A stretch of DNA of 64,000 nt from positions 1-64,000 of the forward strand of contig JAAOMT010000127.1 in the NCBI GenBank assembly GCA_016748015.1, read 5' to 3'. Both the position numbers and the translations under genes were made by a program. Of the stretch, positions 44,335 through 56,657 are shown piece after piece. The stretch is from Geosiphon pyriformis. Its lineage: Eukaryota; Glomeromycota; Glomeromycetes; Archaeosporales; Geosiphonaceae. Numbering within the stretch: position 1 is the stretch's first letter; the number at the start of each line of letters is the position of its first letter. The notes beneath the pieces are model-generated. The model was given only the letters and a program-made list of their open reading frames with translations, was not told the DNA's origin and did no database searches.

Positions 44335-45294
44335 ATGATTAACAGTAGAGCTAAGCTTGTCAAACTTTTGGTCACTCTTATTGCTCTTTCGTCTTCTATC
44401 TTCCAAAGCTTTTATGCATCTGCAGCTCCTATTGAAACGCGTAGTTTTCTGACAGGGTATAAGCCAGTTATTCTTCTCAATACCGCCCAAGAAACCATTG
44501 CATGTAATGAAGCCGCCAATACTAATCAACTCGAGATCGAAGCAGCCAATGCAGCTCAGACAGCGAATACATATGACAATGAAGCTGCAACAACTTTCTT
44601 ATTCAATAAACGGAATTTACTGCCAGGGTATAAACCAGTTATACTTTTCAATACCGCCCAAGAAACCATTGCATGTAATGAAGCCGCCAATACTAATCAA
44701 CTCGAGATCGAAGCAGCCAATGCAGCTCAAACAGCGAATACATATGATAATGAAGCTGCAACAACTTTGCTTTTTAATAAGCGCAGTTTTCTAACAGGAT
44801 ATAAGCCAGTCGTTCTTCTCAATACTGCCCATGAGACTATTGCATCCAATGAGGCCGCCAACGTAAACCAACTCGAGATTGAAGCAGCCAATGCAGCTCA
44901 AACCGCAAATACTTATGATAATGAGGCTGCTGCTACTTTACTTGTCAACAAACGGAATTTCTTGGGTCAATATAAACCCGTCATTCTACTTAATAGTGCA
45001 CAAGAAACTATCGCTTCCAATGAAGCCGCCAACGTAAACCAACTCGAGATTGAAGCAGCCAATGCAGCTCAAACCGCCTGTAGCTATGATAATGAAGCTG
45101 CGACAACCTTTTTATTTAATAAACGCAATTTTCTAACAGGATATAAGCCAGTCGTTCTTCTCAATACTGCTCATGAAACTATTGCATGCAATGAAGCTGC
45201 CAACACAAATCAACTTGAAATTGAGGCGGCTAATGCAGCTCAAACGGCAAATACATATGATAATGAAGCCGCCGCTACCCTTCTCGTAAATTAA
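44335..45294 (+). CDS. Kex2-processed-type repeat secreted protein, copy 1
   Basis: 319 aa from ATG 44335 (a TTG five codons upstream is in frame but not a likely start). Signal peptide: MINSRAKLVKLLVTLIALSS, likely cleavage near ASA at about residues 29-31. Five tandem 57-residue units follow (37-93, 94-150, 151-207, 208-264, 265-319; 171 bp each). Each has a [S/N]-F/L-L-x-x-YKPV start, an LEIEAANAAQTA core and a YDNEAA end. Units 1-4 end in NKR, a Kex2-type cleavage site; the last stops at VN. Cleavage would release peptides of about 55 aa. Units 1, 2 and 5 carry a Cys in IACNEAA, unit 3 has none and unit 4 has one elsewhere (TACSYDNEAA). This fits fungal Kex2-processed repeat proteins such as Ustilago Rep1. 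Function here is unknown. Confidence 0.85.
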   Translation: MINSRAKLVKLLVTLIALSSSIFQSFYASAAPIETRSFLTGYKPVILLNTAQETIACNEAANTNQLEIEAANAAQTANTYDNEAATTFLFNKRNLLPGYKPVILFNTAQETIACNEAANTNQLEIEAANAAQTANTYDNEAATTLLFNKRSFLTGYKPVVLLNTAHETIASNEAANVNQLEIEAANAAQTANTYDNEAAATLLVNKRNFLGQYKPVILLNSAQETIASNEAANVNQLEIEAANAAQTACSYDNEAATTFLFNKRNFLTGYKPVVLLNTAHETIACNEAANTNQLEIEAANAAQTANTYDNEAAATLLVN

Positions 45295-45733
45295 AAGCAA
45301 ATTTTTTAAAATTAATGCTAATCACACACACGTTATATTTTTCCTGTAATTTTACAAGATTAAATAATTATGTAATCGAGTTTTATTCGGTTAAATTTAT
45401 CTTGAAAAAAATTTCAGTCCGCTTAAATAAAACTTGGTTATTTTAATTTGAGGTTATCTTAAATTGAACTAGGTCTTATCTTGCAAACCTTTCTTTTTCT
45501 AACGAGTCTTGAATAATAGCTCTTTTGAACTATTAAGCAATGACGAATCAAAGTCCAAAAATAGCTATTATGAAAATTTTATAAAATACTTTAACGCAAG
45601 TTCGCCATGAAAATTGAAAATGTAATAGGATAAATTATATGCTAAAAATATCGCGGTTTTATCATTTCAGGTTTATAAAAAAACAGTTTTTTTGGAAATA
45701 TTAATTCTGTATAATCATTAATATTGTATTAAA

Positions 45734-46640
45734 CATTGATTGCCAGAAATTGTTATTAAGGTGAATAAGTGTGATATTTTGTAACAACTAAAGTTCATTA
45801 AGACTAGTTGAAAGTTGATTTGGTTTTTTATTTTTAAATGTAATTTATAGATAGTAGTTAGATTCTTAAAGAATATAATACATTAAAATAAATGTTTAAT
45901 TAATTTAAATTAATAAATTTATAATTTAATACTTATTCTTAAAGTCTATGAGATTTTATTAAACTCTTAAAAAAATAATAATAAGAATTCTAATGAATAT
46001 TATCTGGACAAATTAAAGTAATATAATTTAATATAATTATTTTTGTATCTTTAAAGCTTTTTAATAAAATATAAATAAACTACATTATTAAAATAACCAA
46101 CTATTATTATTGCTTGTTTTGATGTAGTTTTTAATTTATTGAATTTTTAAATATATCTTCTATAACAAAATTATTTCATAAATAAAACAAAAAACAAGCT
46201 TTAAATATTGCAATTATAATGGGTATTATTTAAAATAGTAATTAGAATATAAATTTTAAAAAATATTTATAATATAATAAGTATTTTACAGCAGTATATG
46301 TTGGTATATTATTAAAAACAATTGCTAATAATTTAGTTTTTAACATCTAATATATTTTTAATTATAACTTTAATCATTTATTTTCATTTTGAACTTATAT
46401 TAATTACTTCTCAAATTTAAAATTTATTTGCTAATAAAATAATAAAAAGCCAAAAATAGGTTGGTTTAAAATATTTTTCTATTTATCAAATATCAAAATA
46501 ATTTTAATGCTGTTTTTTTTATGTAATATAATTAAATTGGCTTTTTTAGCATTTAAAATACTATTTAATAAAGCAGTTAATTAAAAAAAATTAAAATTAG
46601 ATTTAAAAATTTAAAAAATTTTGAATTATTAAATTTGTTA
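45734..46640. other. AT-rich left spacer of the palindrome
   Basis: About 0.9 kb with no supported gene, between the left arm and the 3' end of LINE2. Confidence 0.6.
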
Positions 46641-46994
46641 TTTTTTTTTTAATTGCTTAATGAGTGAGGTCCAAACACTACCTAGTACTATACATCAAAG
46701 AATTGATCTAAACTAGGCATGAATCATGTACTTTCTACACATGACCAGCCACTCGGGCCAATCAGAACAACACTATGCAGCTATATGAACTGATACTGAT
46801 TCACCTATACCTGAAAAAAACAAACAAGACTTGTGAAAACCAAAATAAACACCTAGAGCATTAGTGATGCCAAGTAACCTAACCACCTCTGCAGAAAACC
46901 TCTAAGCCAAACCATGAACTGAGATGATGGCCGAACCATCTAGCAGGATCAGTCCATTCTTCTCCATATATGCACGATGCTTAACACAAACCAA

Positions 46995-49900
46995 CTAGAC
47001 ATCCTCCCTGAAAGCAAGACCAAGAGAGTGCACAAACTTGACAATCTTCAAAACAGCAATCTTGGGGTTGTGAAAGATGGAAACAGTCTCGCAAAACCAC
47101 TTATTGAAAACAAAGCCCTTAAAAAAAGCCATGGACACAGAGGAATCAGAAATACTGAATGATAACAGCTGCAATATACCTGAGGAAGAATAAGAGAAAC
47201 CAGAAAGTGCCTTCCAGGACCCTACATGAGAATCCAACAACTGACTTCGAACAGACTCGTCAACCTTGTAAGAGAACACATGATCCGACACCTCTACCTT
47301 ATCACAATACAAACACAACACGCTAAGATAATGTCTATTATAGAGGCGCTTTCGAACAGCAACTGGCAGCCGATGGTGTAAAGACTTCATAAAGTAAGTA
47401 CGCATACTGGACAAAGACCTGTTGGTGAAACCTGCAGCCATATGCAAATTAGAATGCCATACCAACAATGAGTGAGGCCAATCAACCTCAGAAGACAAGC
47501 TGCTCACCAAAACCCCAGAACCAGAACCAACCTCTCATTGTGCATGACAAATAGAATGATAAATATCATGAACAAAATGTCTCGAATTTCCAGAAACAAT
47601 ACTACCATCAGCTGACAAGAAGTGCTTACTCAAGTGAGAAGGAAGATACCAATTGGAGAGAGAAGTAGCACCAGCAATCGCGTCAGCACGCTTGTTTCTC
47701 AAAACACCAGAATGATCTTTTACCTTGTGAAAGCTAACCCTCAACTTCTTACTGCAAATCACGTTAACAATATGACGACGTTTGACCCAATACTGATTAC
47801 GATAATCGGAATACACCAGACCCAACTCCGACCTGCAAGCATCCAAAGCCGATTGACTATCTGAGAACAAACAAACAGAGCTTGATGAGAAAACACACTC
47901 CAGAGCCAAGGCAACAGCCTGCAATTCCGCCAAAGTAGACGACATCAAACCCAACACACTAACGCCCAAATCTAAACCAATGTCCTCAAAAAAAACAGCA
48001 GTGCCAGCTCTACAGCCAACCGTGCCATGATTACTAAGGGACCCATCTGTATATACTAACAGGCTGCTAGCACTGGTTGCCAAGAGATAATCACAAACAG
48101 ACACAATTCATCAGACTCAAGAATGTTTGAAAGACCACCATCACCCAAAACTAAAGACTGAACATGAAAAGATCTCACACTATTGAGAAACAAAACAGAA
48201 TGCTTGAACCACTCAGGAACTGGGCCATGGGGGTCCAATCTCTTCCACCACTTGAAAGTGTACCAATCATAGACAGCACCATGACGGTCATGAAGTTGAT
48301 CCACAAAGGCAATACTATACCACCGAAGGGAAGGGAGAAACCTAAGAAACCTTGACTCGCCCAAAAGCTCAGACATAGGCACTCCACCATAAGACCGAAA
48401 GGAACTAACTAAAGAGCCACCCAGAAACACATTGCAATCGAGAAGAACACAAATCATGCCTGCCAGAAAGTTATTAGATGCACTGACATAAATACGAACA
48501 GGAGAACTCAATGGATGAACAGGACGCCAACACAAAACTTGCAAGTCATGAGACCTGTAGGAAAACAAATAACCCAAGATACCACCAGAGTTTGCAAAAC
48601 TGACAAGGGAAGCAATCTTGCTTTCAGATTGAACTTGAAAAAATGACTTTAAACCATAAAATGAAGGGTGATAAATCACATCATTAGGGAAATCGAGTGG
48701 CAAACCAGACTTGAGCTTCAAACCTTTATGAATCAGAGCATCCCACTTGTTGTACACACCAACAGGAATAAAACTGAACTGAGTTCTGTAGCTGACTATT
48801 GGATGCAGAACTGCCAACACCAAATACAAGAACTGCTTATCTGAGACCACCTTCCTCAACACCAGATTGGTAAAAAAGCGAATGTCCGAATGTGCCTTAA
48901 CCAAGCTAGGCTTTGAAAGACCCTCAGTTGATAGAAAAATGCCCAGATATCAGTAAGATTCCCCCTTTTAGGCAATAGAAATGGGTGAACCACTAATAGA
49001 AAGAAAGGGATTGCTAACTCTGCTATTGATAGGAATGGCTACCATTTTGTTATTATTAATAGAGATGTCATTAACACGAAAAAATTCACTAGCAACATTA
49101 AGAATATGCTGAGTAGCCATCTGACTGCTGCCAACCCAAATCGTATCATCAACAAAAGCACCAGTGGCAAAAAAAAAAGAAAATCCAGCCTGAGGTTTGG
49201 AACAACTATTCTTGGAAACAAAGTGAGAAATCAACCTATACCCACATATACTCTCCTGTCTTTTGACTTCGCACAAAAAAGGATCATAAAATATGTGCCA
49301 GAGAAGAGGAGAGAAGACCTCTCCCTGGTCCAAACCATTATGCACACAATAACCACTTGTTAATCCAAAATCAGTCATGACTTGATTGGTACGATTCCTA
49401 TGAATACCGCCAAAAAACCGAATAAATTTGCTACACATCTTAATCCTGACCAAACTCTTCTTGAGATGCTCCCAGCCAACTGAGTCATATGCCTTTCGCA
49501 TGTCCTGTAAAACCAGCCAGAGTTCCCTGTTTTTTTCCAAAGCATTTTTGACCACTGAACCAATTGCAAAAATAGGAAACTGGGTCGTTGTACCTTTCAG
49601 AACTGAAAAATTGGCCCCCCGAAGCACATTAAAAGTACTACATGCCAAAGAAATCCTGTTAGAGAGGATCTTGGAAAGAATCTTGTGAGCCATTTCAATT
49701 AAGGCAATAAGACATGTATTTATCAAAACATTTTTCCACTCATAAAATTTGGGAATCATTAAGACCTATGCTTCCTTCCAAGGACCGGGCACTGATTCAC
49801 TAGACAAACAAGAGTTCAAGAGCACCAACAACATATCTAAAACCGACCTATCACAATGTTTCCAAAGCTCATTTGAAATACCCAACAAACCAGCCGCTTT

Positions 49901-51405
49901 ACCATCCGGAAGATCAGAAACCACCCCAAGGAACTCATCATACTCAATCGAACACATGACTTTAGAAAAAGCTTTATCAAAAACATACTCCAGCAGCTAA
50001 TATTGGAGGTGCCAATCATCCGAGACATTATCAATCACCCGACACTTCCTAGTCCAACCTTCTATGATCGCATCCACCTTGGACTTGACCTGCTTAGGTT
50101 CTAAAATCAAATCATCATCAACTACCAAATGATCCAGCACAATCTTACGAAACAGGCACTCTAACACACTCTTTATTGTATGATCTTTATCTACTTCAAA
50201 GCTTTCCATCCTCTTGTCAATCACAGACCTGATGTTTGCATCTTTAGTACTCTGAGATTTAACAAGCTTGGACACCCGATAAGATTTCTTGGCACCAAAA
50301 AGAGCAGAATGAACATGATTAGATTCCACACCAGATCCTAAACAACCGAAGCCTTGACACTGTTTAGAGAAGCCCAACACTTCATAAGAAAAGCAAAATC
50401 CACAGCACACCTCACACGAAACGCCTTAATAATCTTTGAAACCAGAAGTTCTAACTTGTGAAATCTTGAAGACTCTTTGGTAAAAATATCATTAAATTCC
50501 TTAAACCACTTTTTCTTGAACACTTCACTAGCCAAAAGAACTATTATCTTGTGAACAACATCCCATATTGCATCCAAATCTGAAAAACCCACAAAAATAG
50601 TGAACTCATTTGAGAATATTGTTGCATTAGCCAACGTGGCATACTTAAAATTGATCCATTTACCCTTATCAGCACCCTTGAAATCGAACTTCCATCTGTT
50701 CCTGTTTGCTTGTTTGCGAAAAGAGTTCAATTGCATATCCAGAAGTTCACCTAGACCCAAAGACACCAAAACAGCTTGATGATCTGTGTCAGAATGCTCA
50801 CTGACACCTGAAACATTACGACGTATCATCACATTGACCAGATTTGGAGAGACAAACATGTAATCAATTGTTCTCTTGACACTCCTAGAATTCTCCCAAG
50901 TGGGCATTTTTACAGCCAGGCTCCTGACCAAAGAGTTAATCAATCCCAAATCAAGGCACTTCTTGAAACTCGCACACTTACAAGAGCCATCTTCATTAAA
51001 ATCACTGCTGAGAATAACAAAGGAAGACTCATTAACAGCCTTTGCAATGATAGAGTTGATTTTGTCTGTCTGAGAGAACCAGACTGCTGAAGAAGCACCA
51101 GCATAAATTCCCAAAATTGACACAGAGAGCTTATTCTTAAAAAGTAATTTGATAGACATGAGCTGACCCAGCACCTCAAACACCTTACACACATGTTTCG
51201 CCAAAGAAGAGTTCATAACTACCACCACACCAGCACCCAGATACCCAGAATCCAAGCCAGTAGTAAACACCCAAACTCCATTAAACTTGTTAATGATCTA
51301 GGGTCGAACCCTATCCTTTAACTTAGTTTCAGTAAAAATAGAAATTGAATTGTCTATGTCCTTATGCCAACAAACAACATCACTCTGCTTCGCAGGGTTG
51401 TTCAT
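46995..51405 (-). pseudogene. LINE2 ORF2: endonuclease, RT, RNase H, C-terminal zinc motif (broken)
   Basis: Starts at ATG 51405 (MNNPAKQSDVVCW). Endonuclease: VVILSSDFNEDG keeps the SDFN motif; TIDYMF and DTDHQAV follow. RT: LVLQDMRKAYDSVGW, NGLDQGEVFSPLLW and TGAFVDDTIWVGSS. RNase H is complete in its key residues (VYTDGSLS, LAELQAVALALE, LFSDSQSALD, KDHSGVLRNKRADA). The zf-RVT-like tail reads C-LY-C-DKVEVSD-H-VFS-Y, the last Cys lost. A TAG replaces the Trp of CPW near 51297, and frames change near 50400, 48960 and 47530. Confidence 0.88.
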
Positions 51406-51446
51406 TCCTCTAACATTGCATGTAGCAACTTTCTATACTAATTCAC

Positions 51447-53344
51447 TCATTGGGAGGGAGATTGGAAGTTCGCACTACCAGTCAAAACCAGACTATCAAA
51501 ACAAGCGGACAAGCTTAACACAGATTTGGAAAGGCCCTTTAACATATTTTCTAATCTAACAACATAAGGGGATGTAGACGAGTCCACAAACATGGCAGAC
51601 TCATGGCCATTGGCCATACTCAAATCTATTTCCACTGTCACATTACTTTCTGAATTCTGCAGTGGGATAATCACTGGCAGCCAGCATTTGTGACCAGGCT
51701 GGGGAACCACCAGCATGAGCAACTCTAATTTCTTAGTTAACTTATCAATTTGTCCTGCAAGACTGACAAGACCATCTTCAATACTAACCAATTTCTTTTC
51801 TAAATTTTTTGCAACAGGAGGGGTAGGTTTACCATCGATGATGGAACCAAAATGTGCCTTACTACCAGAGAGAGAGGGAATAGAGAAAGCACCAACCACT
51901 AATGCCCAAGTTTTACTGTCAAAAGCCAAAAGACGAGAGATAGATGCAGATTTCTTTGCATAAATTTTTGCCAATCTGGATTGGTCCTGAGCCAAAAGGG
52001 GAGCCTTTCTGCCTTCTGCAATCCCAGCATTTTTGACTGATCTACAACTGAGTGCAGTATGACCAAAATTCTTACAAACCGCACATAAAGCCAAAGAAAG
52101 ACAAGACCAATGGAGACCAAGTCTTTTATAACTGGGGTTGTTGCCATTGCATTAACTAATTCCACTTCTGAGCTAAAACACACAGTGGCACAGCGGATGT
52201 GAGAATAACTGACGGGATTGTGATTGATAAAGCAGGTTTTTCCACCAATAGAACCAATAAAATCCCACAAATCATGAGCAGTAGTTCCCATGGGGAGAAT
52301 ATATAGCAAAGTCCTAAAATTATTCCTGGCATCCCATAATTGTTTGTCGATGTCAGCCCTGGCTACCCGAACCATATCCTTCTCAATAAGGATAGACCAC
52401 TTAGAGGCTAAAAAATCAGTCTGGTCTTAATCTTCCAATTCGATGATCGCTTTTTGCCATAAACTCACCAGCTGCATTTTGATCGACTTAATGATGCCAA
52501 ATTCGGCCACAGTCGTACGCACAGTCTCCAAAGATGTTCCCACAGGAATTTTCTTTAGCACAATTGCCCGATTTGTACAATTGTTGACAGGGCACTTGAG
52601 ATTAGTGTTTACCATAACACTATGATCATTAGCCAGATTTGCCACAGTTATCATCACCTCTTCAGAAGTAAACGTGGCCTGAATGATTCCACCAAATTTT
52701 GAGGGGGTAAAAGCTCCCCCAAAACCATTCACACTAGAGAAAAGTTTTCTGACAAAATGTAGTTTTTTCTGAGATGATTTTCCAGAAACAGCCACAAGAT
52801 CAATATTCAAAGCAAAGGATTTACAAACAGAAATTTGAATAGAAGGTTTAAGCAGAAGAGGTGGTAGAAGAAGAATAGAATTATCCAAAACATCATCATC
52901 ATCATTGCTTTTTCTGCCAAAATCAATAGTACTTAGAGGCTTTCCAAGAACACGCTTGGTAACAATTCTCTTGGGACCTTTGGGTGTTGCTTCAATGTCA
53001 TTACCTCCAGACTCTCTTTTACTCTCAAGCTGAAAGCTTGTTTCTTCGATCAGATATTTTTCCCCTATATCGACACTTTCCAACTTAGTAATATTTCCAC
53101 TCTCATGCCTAACCAAATTGCTAGAGGCGGCACCTGCAGAGACACCAACTATCTTGACAGGTTCTTTCAGCAACCCACCTTTGCATTTCTTCCTGGAAGA
53201 GGAGTTGACTACAGCTGTACCAGAAAGTGATTTTTTTTTGGACCCCTTTATAACAGAAATGCCACCGCCGACAGCAGCTTTGTATTCAAACAAAAACGGT
53301 TTTGAAGTATCTAACTGAATAGCGACAAAAAATACGAGAAACAA
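51447..53344 (-). pseudogene. LINE2 ORF1 (nucleic-acid binding protein), broken
   Basis: The first block (53344-52427) has KPSIQISVCKSFALNIDLVAV, FGGIIQATFTSEEV and TNRAIVLKKIPVG; TAA at 52427 (CAA in the family) interrupts, then DKQLWDARNNFRTLLYILPMG. A frameshift near 52110 leads into the CCHC knuckle C-AV-C-KNFG-H-TALS-C (about 52088-52045), then a coiled-coil-like segment (LEKKLVSIEDGLVSLAGQIDKL). The frame opens at TTG; no ATG is evident. ORF1 would coat the LINE RNA. Confidence 0.8.
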
Positions 53345-53427
53345 AAAACTTTTTTCAAAATATGTACTTTTTCAGAACTTTGGGAAGTAGGAGAGAAAGA
53401 AGTTTTGTTTTTTTTTCTAACAAAAAT

Positions 53428-54769
53428 GTTGACAGTTATTTTGATTTAATTAAACTACTTAAGCTCATTAAAGTCTTTTGTTATCTATTAAAATGTTTAT
53501 TTATTTAATATTATTATTCAAAACAATAATTACTTTTTTTTATAATATTTTTAACAATAAAATTAATTATTAAATTTAATAGTTTTTTAAATAATATAAG
53601 TAAAATAAAAAAACATTAAAAATTATGTTGCTTATATAAGTATTATTATTTATCAAAAATAATAATTGTATATATATATAATACAATTTTTAAAAATTAT
53701 TAATTAATTAATATGTTAATATTTTGCGATTTTTTTAAGCTTAAAAACATTTGCTTTATTATTTGTCTTGTTATAATAAATGTTTACAACTTCTTAAGAT
53801 TTTAGTTTAGTATAAAAATATGTATATTTTTTTAAATAATTTTAAATAATGTTTTTAATGAATAAGTTTTTTAAAGTTTTTTTTATAATTAAAAGCTTTA
53901 TTACAAACTTTATATATAGGATAATTATTGTATTTATTTGTAGCTTTTACATTAATATAATATTATTTGTAAATTTATGTTTTTTAGAACTATTAATGTG
54001 TTGTCAAGCTATTTTATATATATATACAATTATATATTTATTATTTTATATGTAAAAATTCTTTTACCAAGTTATTAAAAACATTAAACATTATTGAATC
54101 TTTTAATAAACAAAAATTTTAAATAAAAAGATTTAGGATAATTTTTTATTAGAAGTTGTTTTATTATATAATTCTAGTTTAGTTAAGTTCAATTTTAGTA
54201 ATACTTACTGGATATTTCAATGAACATTATTAATATATATGCTCTAAAGTAAACATAATTATGTATTTTTTACATATAACTAGCTATTCAAATTCAAATA
54301 CAAATATAAATATCTTTTAAATATTAATTTTGTTTTTTAATTTTCAATGTTATTTATAAAAATAATTAGTTTTATTCAAATGCTTTTTCTTGTAGTTGTA
54401 TGCTATAAACTTTTTAAAATTTATTGTTTGTTAAAAAAATTTTTTATAATTAGTTCAAGATTTTCAATTTTCAGGTTTTTATTTTAGATTATTTAAAAGT
54501 CGAGAGTTCAAAATATGAATAATATCTTTTTTAGAATCGGGAATCTCTATTATTTTATATTATACTTTAAATAATAATAACAATAAGTTAAAACTTAAAG
54601 AAATTTATGACTAAAAGAAATAATAGTTTCAAGATAAAATTTCTATTAACGTCAATATTCTTCTAATTTCTTTAACTATTTTATTAACTTAAAAAAAATC
54701 ACTTAGTTTATTGCTTTTAAAATATTTTATGCAAAATTCAAAATTCTGCAAATAGAAGTTATGCATTTA
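53428..54769. other. AT-rich right spacer of the palindrome
   Basis: About 1.3 kb, extremely AT-rich, with TA repeats near 53670. No supported gene. Confidence 0.6.
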
Positions 54770-55208
54770 TTTAATACAATATTAATGATTATACAGAATT
54801 AATATTTCCAAAAAAACTGTTTTTTTATAAACCTGAAATGATAAAACCGCGATATTTTTAGCATATAATTTATCCTATTACATTTTCAATTTTCATGGCG
54901 AACTTGCGTTAAAGTATTTTATAAAATTTTCATAATAGCTATTTTTGGACTTTGATTCGTCATTGCTTAATAGTTCAAAAGAGCTATTATTCAAGACTCG
55001 TTAGAAAAAGAAAGGTTTGCAAGATAAGACCTAGTTCAATTTAAGATAACCTCAAATTAAAATAACCAAGTTTTATTTAAGCGGACTGAAATTTTTTTCA
55101 AGATAAATTTAACCGAATAAAACTCGATTACATAATTATTTAATCTTGTAAAATTACAGGAAAAATATAACGTGTGTGTGATTAGCATTAATTTTAAAAA
55201 ATTTGCTT

Positions 55209-56168
55209 TTAATTTACGAGAAGGGTAGCGGCGGCTTCATTATCATATGTATTTGCCGTTTGAGCTGCATTAGCCGCCTCAATTTCAAGTTGATTTGTGT
55301 TGGCAGCTTCATTGCATGCAATAGTTTCATGAGCAGTATTGAGAAGAACGACTGGCTTATATCCTGTTAGAAAATTGCGTTTATTAAATAAAAAGGTTGT
55401 CGCAGCTTCATTATCATAGCTACAGGCGGTTTGAGCTGCATTGGCTGCTTCAATCTCGAGTTGGTTTACGTTGGCGGCTTCATTGGAAGCGATAGTTTCT
55501 TGTGCACTATTAAGTAGAATGACGGGTTTATATTGACCCAAGAAATTCCGTTTGTTGACAAGTAAAGTAGCAGCAGCCTCATTATCATAAGTATTTGCGG
55601 TTTGAGCTGCATTGGCTGCTTCAATCTCGAGTTGGTTTACGTTGGCGGCCTCATTGGATGCAATAGTCTCATGGGCAGTATTGAGAAGAACGACTGGCTT
55701 ATATCCTGTTAGAAAACTGCGCTTATTAAAAAGCAAAGTTGTTGCAGCTTCATTATCATATGTATTCGCTGTTTGAGCTGCATTGGCTGCTTCGATCTCG
55801 AGTTGATTAGTATTGGCGGCTTCATTACATGCAATGGTTTCTTGGGCGGTATTGAAAAGTATAACTGGTTTATACCCTGGCAGTAAATTCCGTTTATTGA
55901 ATAAGAAAGTTGTTGCAGCTTCATTGTCATATGTATTCGCTGTCTGAGCTGCATTGGCTGCTTCGATCTCGAGTTGATTAGTATTGGCGGCTTCATTACA
56001 TGCAATGGTTTCTTGGGCGGTATTGAGAAGAATAACTGGCTTATACCCTGTCAGAAAACTACGCGTTTCAATAGGAGCTGCAGATGCATAAAAGCTTTGG
56101 AAGATAGAAGACGAAAGAGCAATAAGAGTGACCAAAAGTTTGACAAGCTTAGCTCTACTGTTAATCAT
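55209..56168 (-). CDS. Kex2-processed-type repeat secreted protein, copy 2
   Basis: 319 aa, identical to the protein at 44335-45294, read leftward from ATG 56168. Same signal peptide, five 57-residue units and four NKR sites. It points toward the spacer, so the two copies are convergent with LINE2 between them. Identical sequence through an internally repetitive gene implies very recent duplication or ongoing homogenisation. Confidence 0.85.
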   Translation of the reverse strand: MINSRAKLVKLLVTLIALSSSIFQSFYASAAPIETRSFLTGYKPVILLNTAQETIACNEAANTNQLEIEAANAAQTANTYDNEAATTFLFNKRNLLPGYKPVILFNTAQETIACNEAANTNQLEIEAANAAQTANTYDNEAATTLLFNKRSFLTGYKPVVLLNTAHETIASNEAANVNQLEIEAANAAQTANTYDNEAAATLLVNKRNFLGQYKPVILLNSAQETIASNEAANVNQLEIEAANAAQTACSYDNEAATTFLFNKRNFLTGYKPVVLLNTAHETIACNEAANTNQLEIEAANAAQTANTYDNEAAATLLVN

Positions 56169-56657
56169 TTTGATAATTATCAAATTTTGTCAAATTGCTT
56201 TTAAATTGGGAGTTTTTTATTTTTTAATGAGTGGATACTTTTTTTAGGGGAAGAGTTTAGCAATTCATAAATATGAATTTTAGATAATGCAATCATTTTA
56301 CCATTTCTTTCCCTGCCTATGTGCTTTCTGATTAAATTAGGTTTTTATATTATGCTAAATAGTTTTTAATCTTTTTAAGAAAATATGATATTATGCTAGA
56401 AAAATCAAACTTGAATTATGCCATAAAAGTTGAAGCAATTTTATTACTTTATGCTATCTCTTTTAAAGATTTGATCTAAATTTATGCGTGAAAGACGATT
56501 TTTCAAGTCGGAAATTTCATAAAGCACTAAAAAAGGTATTATAAATAAGATTCTTCTTATTCCTAGTATTTAATATTAAAAAAGCATTTTTTTTCTTTGT
56601 AAAAGAATAATCTCTTTAAAAAAAATATCATTTAAAATTAAAATATTTTATTTTAAA
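56169..56657. promoter_or_regulatory. Shared divergent promoter region, right arm
   Basis: The mirror of 43846-44334, with the same four GCATAA-type motifs and TATA-like box. Confidence 0.45.

Larger units (their letters stand above)
42766..45733. repeat. Left arm of a 2,968-bp inverted repeat
   Basis: The reverse complement of 54770-57737. Both arms are 2,968 bp, every feature maps by (100503 minus position), and all stretches compared were identical. Identity stops abruptly at 42766/57737 (outer) and 45733/54770 (inner). No target duplication or transposon terminus is seen at the edges. The arm carries two divergent secreted-protein genes. Confidence 0.92.
46641..53427 (-). mobile_element. 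LINE2: near full-length, inactivated non-LTR retrotransposon
   Basis: About 6.79 kb on the minus strand with poly(A) tail (T run 46641-46650), ORF2 (endonuclease, RT, RNase H, zinc motif) and ORF1. Length and structure match LINE1 once its insertions are removed. RNase H plus an APE-like endonuclease place it with I/Tad-like LINEs. A degenerate target duplication is possible (AAATTTGTTA at 46631-46640 against AAAAATGTTG near 53428) but weak. Confidence 0.85.

Noticed and set aside
53660-53710. TA-rich run as an origin or centromere-like element
   Set aside because: Simple low-complexity sequence, common throughout this AT-rich DNA.
53849-54055. 68-codon hydrophobic frame
   Set aside because: Pure AT-rich composition gives Ile/Phe/Leu runs; nothing supports a real gene.
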